Assembly: GCA_900175165.2 (NCBI GenBank)
Contig: FWWN02000239.1
Location: forward strand, 124,001 to 188,000
Length of the DNA: 64,000 bases
Reading direction: 5' to 3'
Origin: Rhizomucor pusillus
Lineage: Eukaryota > Mucoromycota > Mucoromycetes > Mucorales > Lichtheimiaceae
The notes below the pieces were generated by a model that ran no database searches, was not told the origin of the DNA, and worked only from the letters and a program-made list of their open reading frames with translations. Positions 46,101 through 59,621 of the stretch are shown here, piece by piece. Both the position numbers and the translations under genes were made by a program. Numbering within the stretch: position 1 is the stretch's first letter; every line of letters begins with the position of its first letter.

Positions 46101-48325
46101 AGGAGGACGGTACTATGTAGCGATGTGTGAAGAGCTAAATGTATGGCAGAATCAACAACATAATTAGCTTGCTGATCTGTTTGCTACTTCCATTTTTGCT
46201 TCTACCGGATACCCATCCTGACAGGTACATCTTTGTTTATTTCAGAGGCTTATGAATCAAAAGGACTTTTTAGCAGGAATGCCTAATCAGTTCTATTCCG
46301 AGGTTCCATCGTTTCCAAGATTTTACTGTAAAGATATTGCTAAGTATATATTTATGTATCGAGGAGCTTTGTTTGTTTCCACAATATGCGCGGTGTCCTG
46401 CTAGTTGTAATGGACAGCCGGTTGCTAACATCATACTAGTTTCAAAGTGACCACATCGGGCTCGAAGCGCTGTAAACAAACGCCGTAAGCAATTAGTTTT
46501 GGACAGGATGTTCACATAGCGTGTTTGGTGTGAAGAAATATACGGGATATCCGTAACATAGCAATACAAACACGTATGTTTTGAACTGGTTGCGGCGCTG
46601 TCGCAGTTCCGACTGCTAAGTGAGTTGCTTGGCGGCGAAGTCATCAAAAGGATGCGGCTCCAGTGTTTGTGTTGACAAGGTGTTGCGCGCCGGTTCCTTC
46701 CGCAATGTGTATGCAGCGATGGGAGGCCACAGAGGCCAGTCAGGTAACTGTGTGGCGGTCCGACTCAACACTTCTTTGAACCGCCTTTCTCTTCTTTTCA
46801 AAGCTGGTGGCGGAAAAAGACAACGTGAACAGCGATCAGCTGCCACACACATTGCAGTGTAGGGACAACCATCTGATGTAAATAGACTTGCAGACATGAA
46901 AGAAAGACAACACGTTTTTTACAGGTAGACTACTGTATATTTACTTACGAGTCTGGAACATGACAAATATGCACGAACGTCCAGAGCATTGGCACGGAAT
47001 GCGTGCCTTCTTCCAAGCGAATGCTCGCTTCGCACGAGGACATTTCCCTGTGTCACCATCGGGCATCAAAGCATTTGTGTTTTGTTTCACCATCATTTTC
47101 GTATGCAAAATAGCTACAGCGCATACCCGATCGGATAAATAGGCGTCTTGCAGCGCGTGTGCATGTAGGGGCATCCACAGCAACAGCGAGCGTGAATGGG
47201 ACCAAGCTGAACCCGGTCGTATTTGTGATAGTTTCCGTGGCTGTTTAGGGAGAAACAAGTTGTAACCAAAGACTGTGTAAGAATATATACACACGTAGAA
47301 AGACAGACTGCAACAGCCAGGTCCGTGATGGAACCGTCCGCGGGGGAGCGCTCAGATGGGGGGTGGGAGGGAGTGGGAATGGCGCGCGCGCAACACCGAC
47401 CGGAGAGCCAAAGTTGCCACGAGAGAAAGACAAAAAGATAGTATATTGTATTTGGCATTGTATGACTTGACGTAGTGCGAAAATCGATTACTCCCCGTGC
47501 GTGCGGAGTGCTACTGTGTATCGGCTCACAAGGGATGTGTTCCTCCGTGTTATAGTACTCTTTCTCTCTCTCTTTTGTGCATTCTCCCCCTTTTGTCCTA
47601 CGATCGATAATGAAGAGAAATGTCAGTGTGTCGCTCGAAGAAGAAGCAGGGAACATTGCTTGTTGCAAATATACTGGGCTGTCAGGACCCGTGAAAAATA
47701 TAGCCTGACCCATATATCACCAACAAGCTGTCTGTCTCCTTAGCACTTCCCGGGAATATCTAGCCGTGTTCTCATACTCAGGCTGGCGTGGTTCTTGTCC
47801 AGAAATGAGAGGTTGCTTTCACATTTGGGAAGTGAGGCACGAGGTTCCTCAATTGTTGTCACACGGCATCCTCGGATCGGCAACGATTCCTTTAGCAGTC
47901 CTCAAGAGTACATGGACATCGCTTGCAAAGAAACAGCAGGGGGTTAGTACAATGATCAGAGGGAAAAGACACAGTCGGGATGGGCATCTAGGTGCATCAA
48001 CGAAAAATTGCCGTGGTTACGATCGCGCGTTGCAGCAGCAGCCAATGAATCGGATTGGGGAACGGGGGGGGNNNNNNNNNNNNNNNNNNNNNNNNNNNNN
48101 NNNNNNNNNNNNNNNNNNNNNNNNNGCAAGTGAGACTGCACAAAAAAAAAAAGTAAAGCGGCGTGGCGCCACGGTCCGGAATAAGCAACCGCATACAGCA
48201 ACAGGTCACGCTCTTCAGGGTTATTCCGGACATCAACCTTTATAAAGCTGTCTGCTAGCTTGTTCTTTTTTTCTTTTCTCTCCTCAGCTTGTTGTTCACC
48301 CTTTTACAAGACCAGCCCCACCAGG
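46101..48325. other. Gene-poor DNA with coding-like ORFs and assembly gap
   Basis: 2.2 kb with no supported gene. Reverse ORFs at 46897-46616 and 47294-46941 have plausible composition but no motif. The stretch upstream of 48326 is presumably the promoter of the Zn2Cys6 gene and contains the N run. Confidence 0.3.
48072..48125. other. Assembly gap (54 N)
   Basis: Run of N directly after an 8-G homopolymer. The gap length may be an estimate; ORFs drawn across it are meaningless. Confidence 0.99.
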
Positions 48326-48850
48326 ATGTTGAGTGTCTGCCACGTCGACGCCTTATCTTCGCCGTACACGAGAAAGAGAAAGCGGCTCAAGGTCCCCAAC
48401 GCTTGCCATGAATGCCGCCGCAAGAAGACAAAATGTAACGGGGAGAAACCGTGCACCCGATGCATCAAGCTCAACATTGACTGTCGGTATGTGCCTTCCC
48501 CAAAGCAGAAATTTGGCAGCCAGACCTCGCAAAAAAAGACGGCCGATAAGACGGGAAACAACAGCGCTTCATGCATCACCGTAGAATCCATAGAGGAACG
48601 TCTTACTGTCATCGAGGATATCTTACGAGCACTTGTCAAGGATGGCAACCAGGCACACCGCTCGCCTGTTTTCGGAACCTGCGCGCCGTCCGGCGGGTCA
48701 TATTACACGCATCGTGGCCAAAATTGGCAACAAGCACGAGGCGAACAGGTCATAGCGCCCACACCGAGGAGACCTCAAGAGGAAGACTACTACAACCATT
48801 ATCATCATCATCATCATCACCAGCAGCAGCCGCAGCAGGAGGATGAGGAA

Positions 48851-48882
<32 letters not shown>

Positions 48883-49156
48883 TCGATATCTGCCTCCTCT
48901 GCGAGCCTCTGTCAGCGCAAGCAGCACCGGATCCACATCATCGTTAGCGTCAATTACATGCCCTTCTATCAAAAATCTTTTGAACGACGACAATGTCGAC
49001 ATTATCTTGCCGGGTGTGGCGACGTTGCCTACTCCACCTCCAACTGCAACTTATTTTTCGAAGGAGCCTCCTAAATCAGCATTCACTTTGCCCTATGAAG
49101 CTGACCAACACGTTCAAGCTGCTGCTTCTGCCATCGTTTCTATGATGTCCATGTAG
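48326..49156 (+). CDS. Zn2Cys6 transcription factor, short
   Basis: A single-exon frame of 276 residues from ATG 48326. Residues about 25-60 hold the binuclear zinc cluster with spacing C-x2-C-x6-C-x5-C-x2-C-x6-C (ACHECRRKKTKC, then CTRCIKLNIDC), preceded by basic RKRKRLK. A short coiled-coil dimerisation stretch (VESIEERLTVIEDILRALV) follows. The rest is low-complexity, with poly-His and poly-Gln runs, and no fungal-specific middle homology domain. It is therefore a small regulator like other basal-fungal Gal4-type factors. Targets unknown. The frame is open upstream to 48260, but the ATG at 48326 is the better start. Confidence 0.9.
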
Positions 49157-49650
49157 ACCTTTTTTTTCTGTCTTCTTTACTTTTACTCATATCTTTTATT
49201 CATTTTTTTATCTCTACCTCTATATCTTTCCCCTTTTTTCACTTCACTCATGCTTTTCTCCTTTGATGGATTCAAAGGTTCTGCTTATGCTGGTCATGGT
49301 TGAGCTGTATATCCAACAACATACTATTCCCCTTAATCATATACCCTTTCTCAAACACACCACAGTTGCTCTCCATTTTTTACATTATACTCAAGTGCCT
49401 TATATGAAGATGAAGATCGATGATGATGATATGTGAACACAGACTTGAAACCATGAAGAAAATAAAACAATGAACAAGCATTACCGTTAGTTTCACCGCG
49501 CTTTCCATCCCTCCTCCCGATTGTTGTCGAATTTTCCGAAAAGGGGGTGCCCGACGGGGAGGAGTCAATAATATATGCGTGACCGACTGGTGGGAGGAGA
49601 CACGCGGTCAGCCCAGCTTTCACAGCAGCCTTTTTCTCTTCTGAAACACC
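49157..49650. other. Intergenic, T-rich
   Basis: About 490 nt; a long CT/T-rich 3' region of the zinc-cluster gene, then the promoter of the carrier gene. No coding signal. Confidence 0.4.
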
Positions 49651-51283
49651 ATGCCACAAAGTGATCAGAGCCACCCCTTTGCAACGTTCCCTGCCACTCC
49701 CGGAAAGGGACTCAACGGTCTCCGTCCTTACTATACCCCGGGCCCGACAACCGACAACTATACAGCATTCGCAGGCCAGCCGCCAACCGCTCCCATTTCA
49801 TACTATGCAGCTGAAAACGACGATCTGATCGATTCGAGCGCGGCTGCTCGAGAACTCGTCAACTTCAGTATATTAAAGTACTTGACGACCGCTATCAGCT
49901 GCCCCTTTGATGTATCAAACACCTTGTTGCAGGTGCAATACTTGCCTAGAGAAGACGCGGAAGTATCTGAGACGATGACCCAGCCAAGTAGCGACAATGG
50001 TCAGGAAGAAGACGAAGAAGAAGAAGAGTATGATCCATACGGAGCAGCAGAAGAAGAAGAGGATGAGGAAGAAGACTCTGAAGAGGAGGAGGAGTTCTTT
50101 GACGACAGTAAGCGACGACGACGCAGATCATCAACGCAGGCACCAGGTCCCTCCGGCGCAACACTTGACTACACCGACCCAGAATTCTCGCAGCAGATGC
50201 CACTTGATGAGAGCGGATACATTGTACGAAAGAGTGTGTACGATGACGACACTCGACCATCTTATCAGATGAAGCCGATCGAAGGAGGAGTGTGGCAGGG
50301 AATTGGGCGGTTAATGAAGCACCCACACGAGGGCTGGCGGGCGCTTTTCAAGGGACAATACACCAATTGGGTGTATGAGATTTTACACTTGTTTTTGCAA
50401 CCAACGTTGGAAGGTTCACTCAACGACATGTTTGATCTTTACGACGACACCATCCCGCTTGTCCATTTGGATCGCGTCGGTCCAAACCTTGCTACGCTTG
50501 TCGGCAGCAACTTGATCGTCGGCTTCATACTGAGTCCGCTGGAATTGGTGCGAACTAGGTAAGTTTTTTTGCGAGTGGGACGTGGAGGATATGACATCGA
50601 TAAAATGACATGTATATCCTGCCGCTAGACTTATCGTACAATCTCACTCGCCGCTCCACCGCAAATACAAGGGTCCATTGCACGCACTCCGTACGATTAT
50701 TGCAGAAGAGGGCGGCTTAGGAGGATTATACCTTTCGCACAATCTCGTACCTACACTACTTTATCACACTATCACGCCATTGTTACAAAACACAACCCCT
50801 TTGATTATCGACCGAGTGTTTGGAATCTCTGCAAGCGATTCGCCGTTTTTGTACAGCCTTGCAGAGCTCGGCCTCAACACTCTAGAAATCCTGATCACTC
50901 TCCCTCTTGACACGATCCGCAAACGTATGCAGTGTCAGATCCGGTCTCGCACACCAGGCAACAAAAGATTCGAAACAGTCGTTGCATTGCGTCCTGTGCC
51001 TTACACCGGTGTTACCGATGCGTTGTACCGCATCGTCAAAGAGGAAGGAGGACGACGCAGAAAGAAGGGTAGTAGCAAGAAGAAGGCCAGCAAGAACATC
51101 CTGCCTGGATGGGGACTGCGCGGTCTATACCAAGGATTCAGCATGAAGTTCACATCCAACGTCATTTTGTTTATACTTCACGCTGTCAACGGCATTGAAG
51201 GTATATGTGGGACACAATGCTTGTCCAGAGTAACGTTGCTAACATTTGACGATGGAATAGACGATTACTATGAAGATTTCTAG
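49651..51283 (+). CDS. UGO1/SLC25A46-like mitochondrial outer-membrane carrier
   Basis: Exons 49651-50558, 50629-51200 and 51261-51283 encode 500 residues. Degenerate carrier repeats are visible (ISCPFDVSNTLLQVQ; FILSPLELVRTRLIVQ; LITLPLDTIRKRMQCQ, each a PxxxxxxRxx-like signature), with W/L-GLYQGF loops, matching Ugo1/SLC25A46 proteins that link outer and inner membrane fusion machinery. A large acidic insertion (about residues 115-150, nearly all Glu/Asp) and a basic loop (GRRRKKGSSKKK) are unusual. Intron 2 (51201-51260) is 60 nt without stop and contains GCTAAC; removing it gives the short acidic end GIEDDYYEDF. If retained, the protein would be 20 residues longer. Confidence 0.85.
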
Positions 51284-51479
51284 GTGCAAAACGCAAAAGA
51301 CTATATATCATATATTGTAAAACATAATTTAGCTATAGAAGCAGCAGGAGAACTGTATACAAACACACACACGATAATACAATGTTTAGCGTAGATGAAA
51401 GTGGGGAAATCGCAGGGATGATAATGAAAAAAAAGAACAGGCGCAAGGCGAGGAATAGTAAGGAGGAGAGAGTAAAGTT

Positions 51480-54400
51480 CTATTTGTCTTCAGCCGCGGC
51501 GGCAGCTTCTCGTTTGCGAGCAGCACGACGATGGAGCACTCGCTTGCCAAACTTCCAAATTTCAGTGAATGCAATGTATACAAGGCAGGAAGCAGCAACC
51601 ATGCCCCACTCCCAAGTGATGCCCTTGTGCTTGAAAACGACCGTGTTGAGGCTATATACATCATCATTCAGTTTCATCTATAATTATCAGCACAAATAAG
51701 ATTCATCAACTTACACAGGCACGTAGAGCACAATGATGCAGAGAGCCATGCATCCGGCAAAGGACCACAGAAGATAAAAGTTTTGCTTCTTCTTGAACCA
51801 AACCTTGTATGTCCAAATCGGGTTGACAAGGTCGCGGCAAGTGAAACCATGCAGCAAAATCATGACAGTGAGTGCAGTGAATACAGCACCGCGGGCCTTG
51901 AAGACGACTTCACAGGATTCATTGTACCCATGGTTGCAGTCGTGACCGAGTTCTCCGCCTCCGTAACCATAAACAACGACGATAAAGTTGAGCAAGCAGA
52001 TGACGCCCATCATGATACCATAAAAGAACAGATCGGCGAGATTGGAGCGTGAGAAGAGACCCTCGTTGGTCGGACGAGGTGGCACAAGCATCTGCTCGGG
52101 GTGCACGGGCTCCAAACCTAAACTCATGGCGGGCGGGGAGCTGGTCAAGATATTGTTGAACAGAATCTGGATAGGGGTCATCAAGAACACCGGCTGTCCC
52201 TGAGTGTCAATGAATCCGAGACCCAGAATAAGCGGCGTCACTTCGGCAACGTTTCCGGAGACCATGTGCACAACAAATCTCGAGATATTCGCAAATACAC
52301 GCCGGCCTTCTTCGATAGCCTTGACGATCGTAGCAAAGTTGTCATCGACGAGCACGATTTCGGCTGCTTGCTTGGCGACATCCGAGCCATTCTGACCCAT
52401 CGCGATACCGATATCGGATTCCTTCAGACTGGGACTGTCGTTCACACCGTCGCCGGTCATACCCGTGATGCGCTGGCGTCTGTGCAGTGCTTCAATCATC
52501 TTAACTTTGGTGTCAGGGCTGCAGCGAGCAATCACAAGAGGCAGCTCAGGCAGTGCATCGATTTCCTCGACTGTCAGCTTATCAAACTTGCTAGCCGCCA
52601 TGACGAGTTCACGGTCTTCACCTCCTTCCTTCAAGCCATAGTCGTCCGGTAAGATGGCGACTTCGCGAGCGATAGCGGTAGCAGTGGCAATGTGATCACC
52701 CGTGAGCATGTGTACCGTGATACCAGCACGGTGGCATTCCAGCACAGCGTCGCGAGATTCAGCTCTAGGTGGATCGTAGATACCGACGAGGCCCAGGAAG
52801 GTCATGTCTTGTTCGATATCTTCACGCTTAAAAGTGTCTGCATCGACGTTACCCTTAGCCTTGACTTTGCGCAAAGCCAGAGACAGCACACGAAGACCGC
52901 CCTTGGCCAAATCTTCGACGCGAGGCAAAACGAGGTTCTCGAGCTCTTCGGTGGACGAGGAGACGACATCATTTTCGCTGGAAGTCTGGTAGTTCACGCA
53001 AGTGCTGAGCACACGTTCGGTGGCGCCCTTAATGAAGGCATAGTAGGTTCCATCGGGAGCTTGACACAGGATACTCATGCGCTTGATAGATGAGTCGAAA
53101 GGATATTCGGCAATCAACTTCCAGTTTTCTCCGGCTTTGGCGTTCTTTGTCAGTGACGGTTTGCCCATTTGCAGTTTGTGTGCAAATACTTGAAGCGCGA
53201 TTTCAGTAGGATCGCCGATACCGATATATTCACCTGTTTCCTTGCTCTTGCGCACCTCACTCATGTTACACAGGGCAGCGTTGAGCAGCATGTTGCGCAT
53301 ACCGGGAGAGCACGAGTCCTTGGAGATGTTCTCGTTGCTTGTTTCCGATGTCACGTCGCCGGTGATATCAAAGCCAAGGCCTCCCACCTTGAAAAATCCT
53401 TCATCGGGTCGCCACAACCGGGTAAGCACCATCTTGGATTGAGTCAAGGTACCAGTCTTGTCTGAGCATACGTTCGTGACAGCACCCAACATTTCCAAAG
53501 CAGAGATCTTGCGGACGAGCGCGTTCGCCTTGGCCATACCGTGCACACCGAATGCTTGAGTGAGCGTGACAACAGCTACGAGGGCTTCTGGGATAACGGC
53601 AATAGCGGTGGAAATGGCGTACAGGACACTTTCGTCGCCGAGCTGGAACTTTTGTGTGGAGAATACTATAATAACGGCAAGAATGGCAATAGCGAGGAGT
53701 ACAAACGCCATCTTGTCCAGAGAGCGTTGGAGCGGCGTCTTACGGTTGTCGTCGCTGTTGAGCAGACGCAAAGCGATTTTACCGATTTCAGTGTTCATAC
53801 CAGTGGCAGTGACAATAGCTAATTAGAGTGAAACGTTAGAGATCAATATGTTCTTGTATAAGGTCTTATGTAGTTATTGTTTACCTTTTCCGCGTCCTTT
53901 GGTCAAAACGGTGCTAGAATAAGCCATGTTGACACGATCACCCAGCGGGATATCTGCTCCTTCAAGGGTATCCGTACTGAGCATTGTTCACTGTAAGCAA
54001 AACTCTGATTGCAATAACTCGATTTTTTTTTTACTTACACCTTATTGACGGGAACAGACTCGCCTGTCAAAAGGGCTTCATCAATGTCCATGTTGAAAGA
54101 TTCGATGATTCGACAATCGGCGCCAACAACATCCCCTGTCTTGAAAATGATGATATCGCCTGGAACGAGTTCGCGAGTGGGAACGGTCTTGGCCTGGCCG
54201 TTGCGGACGACTTGACTTGTCGGTGATGCCATCTGACGGAGCGAATCCATGGTTTTTTCGGCTTTGAATTCTTGAGCGAATCCGACACCAGCATTCAAGA
54301 ACATGATGGCACAGATAACGCCTCCTTCAACCCAGTCCTTGAAGACGAAGGAGACAACCTATTCAGGATTGAGCGTTAAGCATCATATTTTAATCCACAT

Positions 54401-54877
54401 TGTTCTTGTTCGCTAATCGCTTACCATTGCAATAAGTAAAATGACGACCATGATGTTGAGAAACTGTTTCAAAAGTAGCTTGAACGGATTAACACCGCCC
54501 TCGCCTTCCATTTCATTGTAGCCACTTTCAGCCCGACGTGATTCGATTTCGCTTTCGGGAAGACCATCCTCGAGATCCGACTTCATGAGTTTTGCAACGG
54601 TATCCAGATCCATGGTATGGTAGGGAGGACCTTCAACCCGTTCTCTCTCGCGTCCTTTCCGGCGCCGCTTGACGAGACTCATCTTTTTCATGAGCACGCT
54701 GCGCACGGATCGTGCATCAAACGACATGCTACTCTGGCCGGTAGACGATCGAGTCAGAGCTCGCTGGGTGATCTTCTCGTGATTCGCATGGTTATTAGGG
54801 TGGCCGGATTGGTCTGCAAATGTAATAGTCGTGTTCTGTGCGGGCTGCTGTTGCTGTGGTTTGGTATCCGAGCTCAT
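51480..54877 (-). CDS. ENA-type (type IID) P-type cation ATPase
   Basis: Five exons (54877-54425, 54358-54039, 53976-53885, 53818-51715, 51651-51480) encode 1046 residues. After a basic, Ser-rich N-terminus of about 80 residues come the actuator TGES motif, the TM4 motif IPEALVAVVT, phosphorylation site CSDKTGTLT, ATP-site KGATERVLS, TGDGVND hinge and C-terminal TM helices. IPEALVAVVT and FxVHGMAKANALVRK place it with fungal ENA/ACU Na+ or K+ efflux pumps rather than PMCA or SERCA. It would export alkali cations at the plasma membrane or an internal membrane using ATP; the C-tail is Arg/Ala-rich. Convergent with the carrier gene. Confidence 0.93.
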
Positions 54878-57028
54878 AAGGAAAATGGAGCATACGGTTG
54901 GGGGTTAAGAAGGAAAAGAGTGAAAAACCCCCACGCTATTCTTATATTTTTTTTTTTTTTTTCATTGCCTGCTGCTGGTTTCTGAAACTAACGAGCCAAC
55001 TTTTCGCGGTATTTCATCTCCGAAAACAGGATTTTGTGTTGCTCGACACCAACTTCGCCAACCAACCTTGCCTTTTTTGGATTGCCAGCAGAATCTTCTG
55101 ATCTTTCTGGTTTCTCCACAGACTCCACTTGTTTCCATGACATAACTTTTTCTTCGCTCAGCGTTCAACTGGTTTGACAAAAACAATGATAGTTTCGGAT
55201 AAACGGTTAAGAAACAATGGAATTCTTGATATCGAAATCAAGGTTCGACGATCTTTAGAAGTGTCTCTTTAGGTTGCAAGGTGCGTCCTTTGATCTGTTT
55301 CAGGGCTTAAAAGTCTTTCAAGCAATTGTCCAAAGCGTACAATGCTCAGCACCGCATTCGCTGGAAATCTTGGGGGTCACAGCTTTGGGGGTACGCTACC
55401 GTCGAACAAATCCATTGTTCGTGAGTTTTCCGGTACGACACTTCCGATTTTCCGTAGCAGCTCTCTTTATCTTCTGCGATAACGTGAAACACCGCACGTC
55501 ATCGAAGCCGAAGAAATGATTCATAAGCAGAGATAGTTAAACCGAATCATATAATATAGAAAACGCATTTATAACGTGCTCGATCAGCCACGCGGCTACA
55601 TCGTGTCGACAAACTCATTACTACCCAAGGCGTTGGTAACTACGACCAAACATCCGCACCGACCCATCGAACGCGAAAAGAGTACAATATCACATTAGTG
55701 AAATACAGGTATCGAATGCAAACATGATTGGTTCCTCATATGTATGTATCTTTGCATTTTGATCAAACAGAAAATGCTGCTGTTTCTATCCCGCGTTTGC
55801 TTCCGCTGCTGCTGTAGATAAGGTTTCCGGTAACATAGATTTACCCTTTACAGCTCACACCGTTGCGTTGCAAAGGTATGCAACTGATTGATTATATCGG
55901 TAATTTATCTGTTGAATCTTTTATTTGAAAGACGGTACTTGCTTTATATGATTATCTACACACACGCACGTGTGCGTCACCATTGTACATACCTATGAAC
56001 TTCAGCTGTCTGGGCTTTGCAAGGCACGTACTAGAACCTTGTGGATCCACACAGAATTGCCATACACTGCCCACGTTTTCTTATTTTATTTTCACACCAA
56101 TGTTTGTCCGCAGGATATATAAATTAAACAGACAAGTGTTATTGTTGTTGTAACAATCCAACCAGATGTAGGTTGCTAGGGAACCATACAGATCACAGGT
56201 CAGAGAATGTTACTTTACATGGATAGCTCCAATAGATTGCCATGGACAGACATGCTGTGACAATGTGTGTTACAGTGTACTTGTCCCGAGGGAACCGCCT
56301 AAATCGGGTACTTACGTATCCTTTTGGTTGATATGTGAACATACTCGACCAGCGGCGGCAAAAACAGTTCATCCGCGGAGTGAGGACGATGTTTTGGCTC
56401 CCACGCAACTGGTCGACGACCGCAAACATAGCCTGTCTCCAAAATCTGCCAAATCCGCATAACAGGAGCTACCTAAACTTTAGACTGAAGCACAGGCGGA
56501 ATTCCTTTTTAAAAATCGAGAAAGGTCGAATAACTTGCAGAGTCAGGAGTCATTCCCGCTGCACAATTATCTTTGATACCAGAAACTTTCATAAAAGCGT
56601 TTCCTCCGAATATCGTGCTTTACTACAGAAAAGATATTTTATTCCCAAATTAAGTCATACGAGGACATGAGACACTGCGCCATCCTTGCCATTGGAGCTT
56701 TGTTGACAGAACCATTCCATTTTTGTATTGTTACTGCTACGATCTAAGCATTGTCAAGCGATTTCTCTTGTAGTCGAGCAGCAAATGGAACGCTTATATG
56801 CAGCTAGTTCGTACTTTGTGATTTTTTACATTGTCTGAAGCAGGACAGGATACAGAATGAGCAACAATTTGGTGGTTTGATCGTATTGGTGCAGAGTGAG
56901 GGGAAACGCACGGACCGACACCGAACTGGGACTGCTGTGAGTCACGCACGTCAGGCACCCGTCGAAAATGTGCGAGACCGCCAATTGACCGGCGCTTGAT
57001 TCCGAAATCACTCTCTCCCGTAACGTCC
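54878..57028. other. Long intergenic region
   Basis: 2.15 kb between divergent ENA ATPase and GlnRS genes. The ENA-proximal part has a poly-T run (about 54948-54961). Small ORFs (for example 55274-55519 and reverse 56429-56193) have no motif. I see nothing else supported. Confidence 0.4.
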
Positions 57029-59621
57029 ATGGACGATCTCGTGCCACTTTTCACTAAAATCGGCTTGTCCGAGCAGAAAGCAAAGGACACTGCAAAGAAC
57101 AAGAAGCTCGCACCAACGCTGGAAGTCGTCATTAAGGAGGCCAAGGCTGAGGAAGGGTGCGACAAGGACGTCGGCAACTTACTATACCAGCTCGCGTCGA
57201 CCATTACCAAAGACGCCATGCCGCACCGCAGATACATTGTCGAGAAGATTACCTCCCGCGATTTGAAGACTGCCGACCAAGTTTCAGGTAAGCTGCAGAG
57301 TTTCGAGATGGATCGTGGAAAAATACAAGGCTGATTGTAAGTGATCCTCTTTAGCGGCCATCAAGTTTGCTGAAAACTGCACCGACTCTATTAACACTGA
57401 AGCATTCAACGAGGCAACCGGTGTTGGTAAGTGAATATAACTCTTGAATGGGTAGGGCTGGAGAGTATTCCTCTCTTACATTCTTTGTCTTTCTAGGTGT
57501 CGTTGTCACTCTTGATCAGATCAAAGAAACAGTTCAAAAGTACATTGAGAACAATAAGGATAACATTGTTGCCAATCGTTACAAGACTCTCGGCCCCACT
57601 CTTGCAAATACCCGAAAACTTCCCGAACTACGATGGGCTGACGGTGGTGCAGTAAAGGATCAAGTCGAATCTCAGTACTTGGCACTTTTGGGTCCCAAGG
57701 ATGAACGCGATGCTCCCCAGAAGAAGAAGAAGGAGAAGAAGGAAGCAGCTCCGAAGAAGAAGGCTGAAGAGGCACCCAAGGAGGTCAATCTGACAAACAT
57801 GTTCTTCGAGGGTGAGCTTGCACGCCTGCATAAACCTGGTGGCAACAAGCAGATCAAGCCGGAGCTTATGGAAGAACATCTGAAGGCGACGGGTGGCAAG
57901 GTTGTCACGCGATTCCCACCGGAACCTAACGGTTATCTTCATATCGGCCACGCGAAGGCTATAAATGTCAACTTTGGTTACGCAAAAGCCCATAATGGCA
58001 TCTGTTATCTGCGCTACGACGATACGAATCCGGAAGCTGAGGAAGAGAAATACTTTACGTCCATTCTTGAAACCGTTCAATGGCTCGGTTTCGAACCATA
58101 CAAGATTACTTACTCCAGTGATTACTTCCAAGAACTTTACGACTTGGCTGTCAAGCTGATCAAGAAGGGTTTGGCTTATACCTGCCAGTGCACTGGAGAG
58201 GAAATCCACGCCCATCGTGGCGGAGATAACGGAGGACCGCGCACTGCATGCGTCCATAGAGATAGACCCATCGAGGAGACTCTGGACCAGTTCCAAAAGA
58301 TGAGAGAAGGACGATACAAAGAAGGAGAGATTACTTTGCGTATGAAAATGGATTTGGAAAGCGGTAACCCGCAGTTCTGGGATCTCATTGCTTACCGTGT
58401 CATGTACACTCCTCACCACCGCACTGGCTCCGATTGGTGCATCTACCCGACCTACGACTTCACCCACTGCTTGGTCGATTCATTTGAAAATATCACCCAC
58501 TCGCTCTGCACAACTGAGTTCAGACAGTCTCGAGAAAGCTACTATTGGCTTGTGGATGCCGTCGAAGTTTACAAGCCCGTCCAGTGGGAGTTTGGTCGTC
58601 TTAGCGTTACAGGTGCTTTAACGTCTAAGCGTAAGATTCTTAAGCTTGTCAACGAAGGCTACGTCCTCGGCTGGTAAGTTTAAATGCACGCCACATCGTT
58701 TGTTAATCAGCTCACTAAACTCTGGAATATAATTGTAGGGATGATCCTCGTCTGTTCACCCTTGTTGGTATCCGAAGACGCGGTGTTCCTCCTCAGGCCA
58801 TCAACAACTTTGTTTTGGAACTGGGTGTCACTACAGCCAAGAGCACCATCGATGTCACCCGTTTCGAGGCCAAGGTCAGAGACTACTTGGACAAGACTGT
58901 GCCGCGTACCATGGTCGTTATGGAACCCATCAAGGTGACCATTGAGAATCTGCCTGATGACTATGTCGAATGGGTCAATGTTCCCAACATGCCCCGCAAT
59001 CCCGATATGGGTGAATACAAGGTGCCGTTTACCAAGGTCCTTTACATTGATGCATCCGATTTCAGAGAACAAGACTCCAAGGATTATTACCGTCTTGCAC
59101 CCAACAAATCTGTTGGATTGCTTCACGTCAAGCGTCCTATCCGATGCGTTGATGTCAGGAAGGACAGCAACGGCAAGATAACCGAGCTCGTGTGCCATTA
59201 CGAGAACGAGGGAGAATTTAAGAAGCCAAAGACTTACATCCACTGGGTTGCTGAGGCTCCCCAGTTCAACTCTCCAGTCCAGCTGGATGAAGTGCGCGTA
59301 TTCGAGCCCTTATTTAAATATTCCAACCCAGACGACGCTCCTGGCGGTTTCTTGAACGGTGTCAACCACGACTCTTTGCAGGTCGTCAAGGGCGCGATCG
59401 CAACTGTTGGTATCTATGAGCAGATCAAGAACTGGGCACGTGACACCACTGGCCGCGATAAGGAGAGCATGCGATGGCAGTTTGTCCGCACTGGCTACTT
59501 CTGTCTGGACTACGACACTGTGTTGGATACTGACAAGATTCGCGACGGTCAAGTCAAGGAGGGTATTCAGAAGCTTGTAGTCAACAGAACGGTCACCTTG
59601 AAGGAAGATGCCGGCAAATAA
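57029..59621 (+). CDS. GLN4: Glutaminyl-tRNA synthetase, cytosolic
   Basis: Four exons (57029-57287, 57355-57426, 57497-58673, 58739-59621) encode 796 residues. The N-terminal about 190 residues form the eukaryotic GlnRS-specific non-specific RNA-binding domain, ending in a Lys/Glu linker (PQKKKKEKKEAAPKKK). The catalytic core has RFPPEPNGYLHIGHAKA (HIGH), CLRYDDTNP-like YLRYDDTNPE, TTEFRQSRESYYWLVD and LTSKRK (KMSKS equivalent), then the two beta-barrel anticodon-binding domains. It charges tRNA-Gln in the cytosol. The strong codon bias indicates high expression and produces a false 279-aa reverse ORF (58467-57628). Confidence 0.97.

Noticed and set aside
47766..48245. ORF spanning the N run
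   Set aside because: Crosses an assembly gap of uncertain length; no motif on either side.
57628..58467. 279-codon reverse ORF opposite glutaminyl-tRNA synthetase
   Set aside because: Antisense shadow of a codon-biased gene; no domain resemblance.
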